6,568 bases of DNA from CAZYVD01 sp964651045 (GTDB taxonomy: Bacteria > Zhuqueibacterota > QNDG01 > DSAB01), in the NCBI GenBank assembly GCA_964651045.1, contig CAZYVD010000089.1:1-6568 (forward strand). Reading direction: 5' to 3'. The position numbers were made by a program, and so were the translations under genes. Below, piece after piece: positions 1-6,464 of the stretch. Under the pieces are notes generated by a model. It was not told the DNA's origin. It saw only the letters and a list, made by a program, of their open reading frames with translations, and did not search any database. Within the stretch, counting starts at the first letter, position 1; each line of letters begins with the position of its first letter.

Positions 1-46
1 ATATGATGTTTTTTATTTACAATAACTTACAAATATTTAGCGATGA

Positions 47-1183
47 AGTCAGGAAGACTGGTGTACCTACTGGGAGATCAACCGATACAACAAGCCTGCT
101 CCAGTCGATTTTCGTAACGATGAGGAGTTCTGGTACAATCTTCCAGCAAATTTTGATCTACTCGACTGCTACTGGCGGCAGTATCTTTGGACAGGGGACA
201 AGGCATACATTAAGGACCCTGTTTTCCTTAATTTTTATAAACGAACTGTTTATGACTATGTAAAGAGATGGGATCTGGGACTGGATAAAATAATGCACAG
301 GCACAAGAATATGAACCTTTCCGTACCTTTTGACCCTGATGACTATTATCGGACATGCAGAGGCCTTCCCAGCTACGATGAAAGCGATTATAATATTCTG
401 GTCGGAGGCGATTTACTGGCAGCTCAATATGCTGGATATAAAGCCTATGCTAATATTCAAAAATTGACAGGTAAAAATGATGAAGCAAGGAGATTTTTTA
501 ATAAAGCCGAAGAGGTTAAAAAGTTTTATAACAAGGTCTGGTGGGATAATGAGAACCAAACCTACTATTCTGCTTATTTGGGAAACGGCAGATTTAAAAC
601 AGGTAAAGCCGGAAGAGCCTCACTCTATTTTGGAATAGTCGGACCCTCCTACAGATCAGAAACAATCCTGAATCAGATGATCGAGCAAAAAGTTAGATTA
701 AATATAGAATCGTTGTCACATTATCCTGAAATTTTTTATCGATTTGGCAGAAACAACGAGGCCTATGAAATTCTTTTATATCTAACAGATGAGAAAACCA
801 GAAGACGGGAATATCCTGAAGTTTCTTTTGCAGTAATCGGAGCCATTGTCAACGGCATGATGGGAATTGAACCGAATTCAGTTGAGAATACAGTTTACAC
901 GCTGCCCCGCTTGACCAGCGAGACTGAATGGGTTGAAGTAAAAAACGTTCCTGTATTAAACTGTGAGATTGATGTTAAGCATACGGGAATTAAAAGAACC
1001 GAACTCCTAAATAAAGGGAAGAATGATCTTGTCTGGGTTGCACTGTTCCCGTCAGCAGCGGATCTTTTATTTGTAAATGGAAAAGCAAATAAACCACAGC
1101 AGGAAATTCAAAATGGCCGGATTGTAACAAAGGTCAGAGTGGTAGTAAAACCAGACCAGCGCTGTTGGGTTGAAATGAAATAA
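47..1183 (+). pseudogene. 3' part of a six-hairpin (alpha/alpha toroid) glycoside hydrolase-like gene, 5' frame disrupted
   Basis: The frame ending at TAA 1181-1183 is open back to position 47, but TGA 44-46, TAG 38-40 and TAA 23-25 close it further upstream, and it has no ATG before 293. The codons from 47 to 292 still read as real protein: aromatic-rich text such as TYWEINRYN, FWYNLPANFDLLD and YLWTGDKAYI flows straight into the part after ATG 293. That ATG is therefore an internal methionine, not a natural start. The text (YDESDYN, GGDLLAAQYAGYKAYANI, YPEVSFAVIGAIVNGMMGI) resembles the catalytic alpha/alpha barrel of large trehalase- or rhamnosidase-like glycosidases, and the last ~85 residues look like a beta-sandwich C-terminal domain (WVEVKNVPVL to CWVEMK). 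The substrate cannot be told. The N-terminal part is missing or lies left of the window in another frame. A sequencing error is possible instead of true decay. The family call is from memory of similar proteins and is moderately sure; the coding nature of 47-292 is more certain. Confidence 0.65.
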
Positions 1184-1225
1184 TTCATAATCTATATCAG
1201 CATGAATAGATTAACGAGCATTTAA

Positions 1226-1594
1226 TTACTAAGCAGATCGAACCTGACAAGGGCTCTACTTTTTTCCTCCCTTCTTTTCGGGATCTGGCACATTCCTCCT
1301 TCTATTCTCCTCCTTGGTTCAGGGTTCATAAGAACAGCAATTTATGCCTTTAATATATCTTTACTGGGAATACTAATTGGTCACCTCTTTATTGAGTCTA
1401 AGAGCCTAATTCCTCCCAGTATATTTCATGGATTATGGAATGGTCTGGAATATACCTTATTTGGATACGGGAATGCTCAGGGGATATTTCATGGAAAAAC
1501 AAGAATAATATTTGATCCAGAAGAAGGATTAATAGGAAGTGTTGTTTTATTGGCCTTTGTATTTTTCATTTTTAAGTGGGGCAGGAAAAGATAG
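1226..1594 (+). pseudogene. C-terminal remnant of a CPBP (CAAX/Abi-type) intramembrane metalloprotease
   Basis: This is 122 codons ending at TAG 1592-1594, with TAA 1223-1225 just before and no ATG inside. The translation starts LLSRSNLTRALLFSSLLFG and carries two of the family's metal-binding motifs. FGIWH (residues 18-22, FxxxH) comes first, followed by FHGLWN (residues 67-72, HxxxN). Between and after them lie hydrophobic stretches (AIYAFNISLLGILIGHLF and SVVLLAFVFFIF), ending in the basic tail KWGRKR. Family members carry an EExxxR motif a few residues before the point where this fragment begins, plus several N-terminal membrane helices. None of that is found in any frame of 1184-1225. 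The piece lacks the glutamates needed for catalysis and cannot be active alone. An ATG at 1202 in the same frame gives only seven residues before the TAA. It lies 42 bp after the broken glycosidase gene. A CPBP remnant is by far the best reading. Confidence 0.8.
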
Positions 1595-1657
1595 ACAAAA
1601 TAATCTATTGAACAATTCATATCATCATATATTTTTCTGCTGCAAATTATATCAAAA

Positions 1658-1716
1658 TTGTCAATCTTAAACTAAGTGATATTTTACTTGATTTTGTCAA
1701 ATTTTATATATATTCT
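1658..1716 (+). promoter_or_regulatory. Possible promoter region of the bifunctional nuclease gene
   Basis: Two candidate pairs lie in the AT-rich spacer 1595-1725. The first is TTGTCA (1658-1663) with TATTTT (1680-1685), 16 bp apart, which would leave a leader of roughly 35 bases. The second is TTGATT (1688-1693) with TATTCT (1711-1716), 17 bp apart, which would start transcription almost at the ATG. The heptamer TTGTCAA occurs twice (1658-1664 and 1694-1700). The matches are weak in such AT-rich DNA, so this only marks where a promoter is most likely. Confidence 0.25.
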
Positions 1717-1725
1717 TTAGTAAAA

Positions 1726-2301
1726 ATGGTTCGTAAGAAAATGATCGTTTCAGTACGTGTTGAAAGAGTAACGCTGGATACTGCCAGTAATCGTTTTGTT
1801 GTCATCTTAAAGGATGACCTATACCACAGGTGGCTGCCGATTGTTGTCGGACCTGCAGAAGCTCAGGCAATCGCACTTCAGCTCGAAAATGTTAATCCGC
1901 CGCGACCCATGACTCATGATCTACTGAAAAATATACTCGATACTCTTAAAATAAAAGTTACACAAGTCATTGTAAACGACCTTAGAGACAACACCTACTT
2001 TGCCACCATTAATATAACGAGCAACGGCTATAAGAAAAAGATAGATGCAAGACCAAGCGATGCAATTGCGTTAGCACTAAGATCCAAGGCCCCAATTTTC
2101 GTAGAAGAAGAAGTAATGAAAAAGGCCGCCATCAGTGAGGAGACAGAAATAGTTAAACCTAAAAGCGAAAAAGATGAAATAAAGAGTCTTAATGAACAGC
2201 TCCAAGAGGCAATAAAAGAAGAACGCTATGAGGATGCTGCCCATATAAGAGATCAAATAAATGAGCTGAAGGAAAGGTTGAAGAATAAAAAAAGTAAATA
2301 G
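1726..2301 (+). CDS. Bifunctional nuclease family protein (DUF151) with C-terminal UVR motif
   Basis: 191 residues. Residues ~6-135 are a DUF151/bifunctional nuclease domain, recognisable from LPIVVGPAEAQAIAL (37-51), PPRPMTHDLLKNIL (58-71) and IDARPSDAIALALRSKAPIF (106-125). Members of this family have been described as having RNase and DNase activity, though for most the physiological role is unsettled. A charged linker (136-151) leads to a UvrB/UvrC-type motif (~152-187, LNEQLQEAIKEERYEDAAHI then RDQINELKERL), a helical hairpin that in UvrB and UvrC mediates protein contact. DUF151 followed by UVR is a known architecture in the Bacteroidetes/FCB group and relatives, and the length is normal. 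ATG 1726 is the first start in frame but has no SD; ATG 1741 (Met6) is an alternative and fits the usual N-terminus slightly better. The gene stands alone between a broken protease gene and a convergent minus-strand gene, so it is probably monocistronic. The lysine-rich tail (KNKKSK) may be disordered. Confidence 0.9.
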   Translation: MVRKKMIVSVRVERVTLDTASNRFVVILKDDLYHRWLPIVVGPAEAQAIALQLENVNPPRPMTHDLLKNILDTLKIKVTQVIVNDLRDNTYFATINITSNGYKKKIDARPSDAIALALRSKAPIFVEEEVMKKAAISEETEIVKPKSEKDEIKSLNEQLQEAIKEERYEDAAHIRDQINELKERLKNKKSK

Positions 2302-2388
2302 CATATCTAAAAAATCATACAATATAAAATAATAGAAACTCTGACCTAAAAATTAACAAACACACTAAACAAAAACTTATCAAGGGGG

Positions 2389-2407
2389 ATGCAAGTTTAT
2401 TTTGCAT
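2389..2407. other. Short hairpin in the convergent intergenic spacer
   Basis: ATGCAA (2389-2394) and TTGCAT (2402-2407) form a 6-bp inverted repeat around a 7-base loop, extendable by a G-T pair. It lies between the convergent ends of the nuclease gene (2301) and the minus-strand barrel gene (2521), where a two-way terminator would be expected. It lacks a GC-rich stem and a clear T-run on either strand, so terminator function is only a guess. The rest of 2302-2520 shows no coding sequence. Confidence 0.2.
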
Positions 2408-2520
2408 ATGACCACACTAACTGCTATAATAGTTCAAAAAATGGTTTTGATATGGTTTCTCTAGAAATAACCAAGATATGAAAATATATAGGAGCCACAA
2501 CATCCAATATTCACATTTTC

Positions 2521-3393
2521 TTAAAAAATATTCACCGGAAATCTATATATAATTCCAATATTAATCTTCAAACCACCTCCTTCTACAACCGCCTTCCTTA
2601 CATTATCACCAAGCACCTCTCCACAGGGGAATATTGATATCATCTCACCCTGATCCTCCTTGATCATGGTAAGCCTCATCTTTTTAGAAGTTCCCTCTGG
2701 ATTTGATATCATTCCACTAAAGTCATCCAATCTTATGAAATTGAATGAACAATTCAACTTAACATAAAAATTATTAAAAACCATCTTCTCAATTCCAACC
2801 TCAAATCCTGCACCAATCCCACTGTCTCGCAGATCGCCTCTATTGTAGAATTCTATTCCCTGTGCAACCGCTGTATAATCATAATGAATTCTTGATATTA
2901 TAAAATCAGCTCCACATGCCAGCATAACAGACAGAGAACTCTTCTCCAGCAGAGGGAAAAGATAGAATCCATAAATATAAAAGCCATGAGCAGACATTGT
3001 AAGTGTGTTTTTAGAAAATGTGATTCCATCATCATATCTGTGTCTGAAGTCGCCACCTGGCATATATCTATATCCCAACCTGAGACCAAATTCCTGTTTA
3101 CCTTTTAAAAATCCTGCTCTCAAATCGATTGTACCGATTAAAGACCCGGCGAGAGTCTTAGTGGAGGCTGAAAAGCCGCTCATTTCATCCATCTTATCAA
3201 AGTATTTCTTAGAGAGGTCAAAATCCTTAAGCGACCAGAATGCCCATCCACTGCTCATTTCAATATCAATAGCAATAGCTGCGGGCCTATCATAACCGCT
3301 TCCACTTTCTTTGCAAATCAGCGGCAGCGAAAATATGAGGCTGAAACATATAAAAACAGTTATTATAAATCTCATACTCACTATGTATCTCAT
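2521..3393 (-). CDS. Secreted, probably outer-membrane beta-barrel-like protein of unknown function
   Basis: 290 residues from ATG at 3393. A GTG further out at 3405 would add four residues, but GGAG at 3400-3403, six bases before ATG 3393, marks the latter as the start. Residues ~1-27 form a signal peptide: MRYIVSMR, then a hydrophobic core (FIITVFICFSLIFSLPLI). The mature part alternates polar and hydrophobic/aromatic residues with turn-like glycines (FGLRLGYRYMPGGDF, HGFYIYGFYLFPLL, GAGFEVGIEKMVFNNFYVKL, GGLKINIGIIYRFPVNIF). It ends in Phe, like the beta-signal of many outer-membrane barrels. The fold reading is inferred from this pattern. The family is not recognised. LPLIC is not a proper lipobox because Ile precedes the Cys, so a lipoprotein is unlikely. 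The gene is alone on this strand, divergent from the hydrolase gene. A periplasmic or surface beta protein is the alternative. Confidence 0.75.
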   Translation of the reverse strand: MRYIVSMRFIITVFICFSLIFSLPLICKESGSGYDRPAAIAIDIEMSSGWAFWSLKDFDLSKKYFDKMDEMSGFSASTKTLAGSLIGTIDLRAGFLKGKQEFGLRLGYRYMPGGDFRHRYDDGITFSKNTLTMSAHGFYIYGFYLFPLLEKSSLSVMLACGADFIISRIHYDYTAVAQGIEFYNRGDLRDSGIGAGFEVGIEKMVFNNFYVKLNCSFNFIRLDDFSGMISNPEGTSKKMRLTMIKEDQGEMISIFPCGEVLGDNVRKAVVEGGGLKINIGIIYRFPVNIF

Positions 3394-3399
3394 TGGAAA

Positions 3400-3403
3400 C
3401 TCC
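3400..3403 (-). promoter_or_regulatory. Shine-Dalgarno site deciding the start of the barrel-like gene
   Basis: Read on the minus strand, GGAG is followed by six bases (TTTCCA) and ATG at 3393-3391. It overlaps the in-frame GTG at 3405-3403, which has no comparable site ahead of it. The ATG at 3375 (Met7 of the protein) has no properly spaced SD. Confidence 0.6.
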
Positions 3404-3431
3404 ACTTTAATTTTAAATAAATTCTCTTGAT

Positions 3432-3439
3432 ATTATAAT
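3432..3439. promoter_or_regulatory. Palindromic ATTATAAT core, possible -10 for both divergent genes
   Basis: The stretch gives a perfect TATAAT on the plus strand (3434-3439) and another on the minus strand (3437-3432). It lies in the 109-bp spacer between the barrel-like gene and the hydrolase gene. No good -35 box sits 16-18 bp upstream on either strand, and the spacer is so AT-rich that chance is a real possibility. If used for the hydrolase operon, the leader would be about 57 bases. Confidence 0.3.
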
Positions 3440-3502
3440 TTAAAAATCTTAACTTGGATCAGTTATTTCTTTATTTTTTGTGACCTTGAGGAGTAGTTAA
3501 CC

Positions 3503-4846
3503 ATGCAAACCTTATTACTCAGAGCAGTACTTCTATTACTAATTATCTCTCCAGTATCTTATGGCCAGGTTCAATACGACTCCACAGACAGCTGTATTGT
3601 TATTGCTAAACAATTTGTAGAGTATATGTCGAGACAGGAGTTCGAGAACGCTACAGAACACTTTGATGCAACAATGAAAAAAGTAGCAACTCCTGACAAA
3701 CTCCGGCTTTTATGGGAATCTTTAGTTGCAAAACTGGGGCCATATAAAAAATGGACTGACATCCGAAAGGAAAAATACGGAAATTATGACTTTGTTTTTG
3801 TGACACTTGAGTTTGAAAAATCTCCAATAGATTTTAAAATCGTATTTAACCGCAGCAGAGAAATTGCAGGCCACTGGATAGTTTCCACGCAATCTAAGAG
3901 CAAATATCTTCCACCCGATTACTCAAGATTAAATAGGTTCACAGAAACAGAGGTGGTGATTGGTGAGGGAGAGTGGAAACTGCCAGGAACACTGAGCATA
4001 CCAAAAGGAGAGGGGCTATTTCCTGCTGTAATTCTAATTCATGGTTCGGGCCCAAATGACCGCGATGAAACTATTGGCCCTAACAAAGTCTTCCGTGACC
4101 TTGCCTATGGACTCGCCTCTCGGCAAATAGCAGTTCTCAGATATGAAAAACGCACCAGACAATATAGTAAAAAACTCATGGCAATAAGAGAAAGGTTGAC
4201 TGTCAAGGAGGAAACAATCGATGATGCTATTGCAGCAGTGCATTTCCTGAGAAATCACGAAAGGATTGATCCAAAAAGGATTTTTGTTATCGGTCACAGT
4301 CTCGGTGGAATGCTGATACCGCGAATAGCAAAACAAGACACATCAATAGCAGGATTTATTATAATGGCAGGGCCAACACAGCCTCTTGAAGATTCATTCA
4401 TAAGACAGGTTCTTTATATAAGTTCTTTTAAGAAAAATCTTACTGATGAAGAAAAAGATAGAATTGATAGAATAAAGGAGGAAGTTGCCCAGATTAAATC
4501 TCTCATGCCATCCGATACTTCAAGGATAAAAAAACCCCTTTTAGGTGCAATGGTGAAATACTGGATCGACCTTAAGGGATATGATCCAGCAAAAGAAGCA
4601 TTTAAAATAAAAAAACCGCTGCTGATCCTCCAGGGAGAACGAGACTACCAGGTCACAATGAACGATTTTAATAGATGGAAAAAGATTCTCTCTAACAGAG
4701 AAAATGTGACCTTTAAGTCATACCAAAATCTAAATCATCTCTTCATGCCTGGCAGGAGTAAGAGCAAACCTTCAGAATACAATACACCAAACCATGTAGC
4801 CAAAGAAATAATAAATGACATCTCAGAGTGGATCAAGAACCATTAA
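3503..4846 (+). CDS. Exported alpha/beta hydrolase with N-terminal DUF3887 domain
   Basis: 447 residues; GAGGAG (3488-3493) nine bases before ATG supports the start. A signal peptide (LLLRAVLLLLIISPVSYG, cleavage near residue 21) implies action in the periplasm or outside. Residues ~30-130 match DUF3887: FVEYMSRQEFENATEHFD (38-55), then LRLLWESLVAKLGPYKKW (67-84), an NTF2-like fold of unknown role. Residues ~150-447 are an alpha/beta hydrolase. HGSG (180-183) is the likely oxyanion-hole motif, GHSLGG (264-269) gives nucleophile Ser266, GERD gives Asp381, and NH gives His412, a complete triad in normal order. A charged helical lid (roughly 300-345, rich in Lys, Asp and Glu) lies between Ser and Asp. 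The family resembles dienelactone-hydrolase or acyl-esterase-like peptidase/esterase proteins, and the substrate is unknown. The antiporter gene follows 21 bp later on the same strand, so the two are probably cotranscribed. Confidence 0.88.
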   Translation: MQTLLLRAVLLLLIISPVSYGQVQYDSTDSCIVIAKQFVEYMSRQEFENATEHFDATMKKVATPDKLRLLWESLVAKLGPYKKWTDIRKEKYGNYDFVFVTLEFEKSPIDFKIVFNRSREIAGHWIVSTQSKSKYLPPDYSRLNRFTETEVVIGEGEWKLPGTLSIPKGEGLFPAVILIHGSGPNDRDETIGPNKVFRDLAYGLASRQIAVLRYEKRTRQYSKKLMAIRERLTVKEETIDDAIAAVHFLRNHERIDPKRIFVIGHSLGGMLIPRIAKQDTSIAGFIIMAGPTQPLEDSFIRQVLYISSFKKNLTDEEKDRIDRIKEEVAQIKSLMPSDTSRIKKPLLGAMVKYWIDLKGYDPAKEAFKIKKPLLILQGERDYQVTMNDFNRWKKILSNRENVTFKSYQNLNHLFMPGRSKSKPSEYNTPNHVAKEIINDISEWIKNH

Positions 4847-4867
4847 ATCTAACCGGAGTTAAGAATC

Positions 4868-6268
4868 ATGACAGACAAATCAAAAAAAATCCCACTGGCG
4901 ATCTCATTAATCCCTGTATTTTTTCTTGTGTTATCGCTCTTCTTTGTAATAGCAATCTTTAAGCTCACACCTCACGTTCCGCTCATTTCCGCAGCAGCAG
5001 TTGCTGCAATAGTGGCAAAAATATACAAATATGAATGGAAAGAGATTCAACGAGGTATGGTTCACGGTATAACACTTGCCATGGATGCAATATTAATTCT
5101 AATCGTTGTGGGCACGATGATTGGAACATGGATTCTTGGAGGTATTGTTCCAACAATGATCTATTACGGCCTTAAAATACTATCTCCTGCCATTTTTCTA
5201 GTGGCAACCCTCATAGTCTGTTCTATTGTATCACTCGGCACAGGATCCAGTTGGTCAACAGCAGGAACCGTAGGTGTGGCACTAATTGGCGTAGGAAAGG
5301 GACTCGGAATCCCACTTCCTGTTGTTGCAGGAGCCATTATCTCGGGTGCCTATTTTGGAGACAAGATGTCACCAATGTCAGATACAACAAATCTTGCTCC
5401 AGCAGTGGCTGGAACGGATCTTTTTTCACACATAAGACACATGGTATATACCACCTTACCTGGATACATTATAGCCACTATCCTCTATGGAATCCTTGGA
5501 GCACACTTCTCACATGGAAGCATTGATACGCAAAACATAGATATAATACTCAATACAATGAAGGCTTCATTTTTTATCCATCCTGTTCTTCTTCTTCCTC
5601 CTCTGTTTGTTATATTGATGGTAGTTAAAAAAATCCCTCCTCTTCCTGCACTTCTTGGCGGTACTCTGCTTGGCGGCATATTTGCCGTTTTTGCTCAATC
5701 ATCATCATTAGCCGATGTCATCTCGGCAGCACATTCGGGTTATGTTTCAAGCACTGGTGTTAAAATGGTTGACGAACTTCTTACAAGAGGCGGCATAATG
5801 AGCATGATGGAGACTGTTGCTCTTATCATGTGTGCACTCTCCTTTGGTGGTATAATGGAAAAAACAGGAATGCTTGAGACAATTGCCGGTGCACTATTAA
5901 AAAGAGTAAAGAGAACAGGTTCTCTTGTTGCGACAACAATATTCAGCTGCATAGGGATGAATATCATAGGATGTGACCAGTATCTTGCAATAGTGATTCC
6001 TGGAAGAATGTATAAAAAGGCATTTGACGAAAGAGGACTTCATCCTAAAAATTTATCACGATGCCTCGAAGATTCCGGAACCCTGAGTTCGCCTCTTATT
6101 CCCTGGAACAGTTGCGGAGCATTTATGTTTGCAACGCTCGGCATAAGTCCTCTTCTGTATCTTCCTTATGCCTTTTTGAATCTCAGCAACCCACTCGTTT
6201 CCATTTTTTATGGATACACAGGAATTACAATGGAAAAAATCAAACCCGAAGATTCAAAAAAATTGTAG
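4868..6268 (+). CDS. nhaC: Na+/H+ antiporter, NhaC family
   Basis: 466 residues, the usual length of the family. GGAG (4855-4858), nine bases before the ATG, is a good SD. It is an inner-membrane protein with about a dozen hydrophobic segments, for example 10-31, 71-92, 106-122, 150-163, 196-212 and 236-252. NhaC proteins exchange cytoplasmic Na+ for external H+, and some relatives exchange organic acids or amino acids instead. Visible family motifs are GTGSSWSTAGTVG (124-136), GAYFGDKMSPMSDTTNLAPA (160-179), GCDQYLAIVIPGRMY (368-382) and LEDSGTLSSPLIPWNSCGAF (400-419). The acidic residues in FGDKMSPMSD and GCDQ are candidates for cation handling. The closest known group could be plain Na+/H+ or a substrate/H+ variant; the sequence alone does not decide. 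It is probably the second gene of an operon with the DUF3887 hydrolase, and no further gene follows on this strand within 250 bp. Confidence 0.93.
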   Translation: MTDKSKKIPLAISLIPVFFLVLSLFFVIAIFKLTPHVPLISAAAVAAIVAKIYKYEWKEIQRGMVHGITLAMDAILILIVVGTMIGTWILGGIVPTMIYYGLKILSPAIFLVATLIVCSIVSLGTGSSWSTAGTVGVALIGVGKGLGIPLPVVAGAIISGAYFGDKMSPMSDTTNLAPAVAGTDLFSHIRHMVYTTLPGYIIATILYGILGAHFSHGSIDTQNIDIILNTMKASFFIHPVLLLPPLFVILMVVKKIPPLPALLGGTLLGGIFAVFAQSSSLADVISAAHSGYVSSTGVKMVDELLTRGGIMSMMETVALIMCALSFGGIMEKTGMLETIAGALLKRVKRTGSLVATTIFSCIGMNIIGCDQYLAIVIPGRMYKKAFDERGLHPKNLSRCLEDSGTLSSPLIPWNSCGAFMFATLGISPLLYLPYAFLNLSNPLVSIFYGYTGITMEKIKPEDSKKL

Positions 6269-6288
6269 GTTATCATCTATGATGTAAC
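6269..6288 (+). terminator. Stem-loop directly after the nhaC stop, weak terminator candidate
   Basis: GTTA and CATC on the left pair with GATG and TAAC on the right around a TAT loop, with one bulged T: an 8-bp stem starting one base after the TAG. There is no following T-run, so it is not a classic intrinsic terminator. It may end transcription poorly or protect the mRNA 3' end. Confidence 0.3.
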
Positions 6289-6321
6289 GATTTAGAAATG
6301 ATATAGATATTCAGTCGTTTT

Positions 6322-6386
6322 CGATACTATATTAGCATGTTATATTTTTATTATAATCTACTCTAAATGCTATAGTAGATATATCG
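6322..6386. repeat. Long imperfect inverted repeat downstream of nhaC
   Basis: The left arm (6322-6338, beginning CGATA and ending TAGCAT) faces the right arm (6367-6386, beginning ATGCTA and ending ATATCG), separated by 28 AT-rich bases. A second, competing pair overlaps it: ATCTACT (6356-6362) with AGTAGAT (6374-6380). The arms contain gaps and mismatches. It could be a folded 3' end, a protein site or the trace of a lost element. Confidence 0.35.
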
Positions 6387-6402
6387 CCCTCTGTCTTGAC
6401 AT
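6370..6402 (-). other. Ten-residue ORF behind a very strong Shine-Dalgarno site
   Basis: On the minus strand AAAGGAGG (6417-6410) stands seven bases before ATG (6402-6400), an ideal ribosome binding site. The frame reads MSRQRAIYLL and stops at TAG (6372-6370), and no other frame continues it. It is either the start of a decayed gene, a leader-peptide-like ORF, or chance. No convincing minus-strand promoter is seen just upstream, and the same bases form the spacer of a plus-strand promoter candidate. Confidence 0.2.
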
Positions 6403-6424
6403 AAGTTATCCTCCTTTTTTTAAT
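6396..6424 (+). promoter_or_regulatory. Near-consensus sigma70-type promoter pointing right
   Basis: TTGACA (6396-6401) is a perfect -35 box and TTTAAT (6419-6424) matches the -10 consensus at five of six bases. The spacer is exactly 17 bp. Transcription would start near 6431 and run through the heptamer array toward the window's right edge. It is the best promoter match in the window, although no gene recognisable as its target lies inside. Confidence 0.5.
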
Positions 6425-6464
6425 CGAAAAAGTGACAACCCATTTCATGACAAGATACAAGACA

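Noticed and set aside
3..263. An 86-residue open frame from ATG 3
   Set aside because: From position 47 on, the overlapping frame that joins the glycosidase reads as conserved-looking protein (FWYNLPANFD, YLWTGDKAYI), while this frame is low-quality text rich in Ser and Thr. At most its first few codons could belong to the broken gene.
2077..2322. Minus-strand 81-residue open frame
   Set aside because: It lies opposite the C-terminal UVR part of the nuclease gene. Its Phe/Tyr/Leu-rich text is what the lysine- and glutamate-rich coding strand gives in reverse.
3005..3295. Plus-strand 96-residue open frame opposite the barrel-like gene
   Set aside because: The minus-strand frame has a signal peptide, SD and beta pattern; this one is its antisense shadow with no SD.
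3300..3320. Lipoprotein signal in the barrel-like protein (LPLIC)
   Set aside because: The residue before Cys is Ile and that at -2 is Leu, which does not fit the usual L-[AS]-[GA]-C lipobox.
5251..5526. Alternative-frame open reading frames inside nhaC (also 5485-5679, 5740-5967 and 6061-6282)
   Set aside because: The nhaC frame has family motifs throughout these stretches, and the others have none and no ribosome binding sites.
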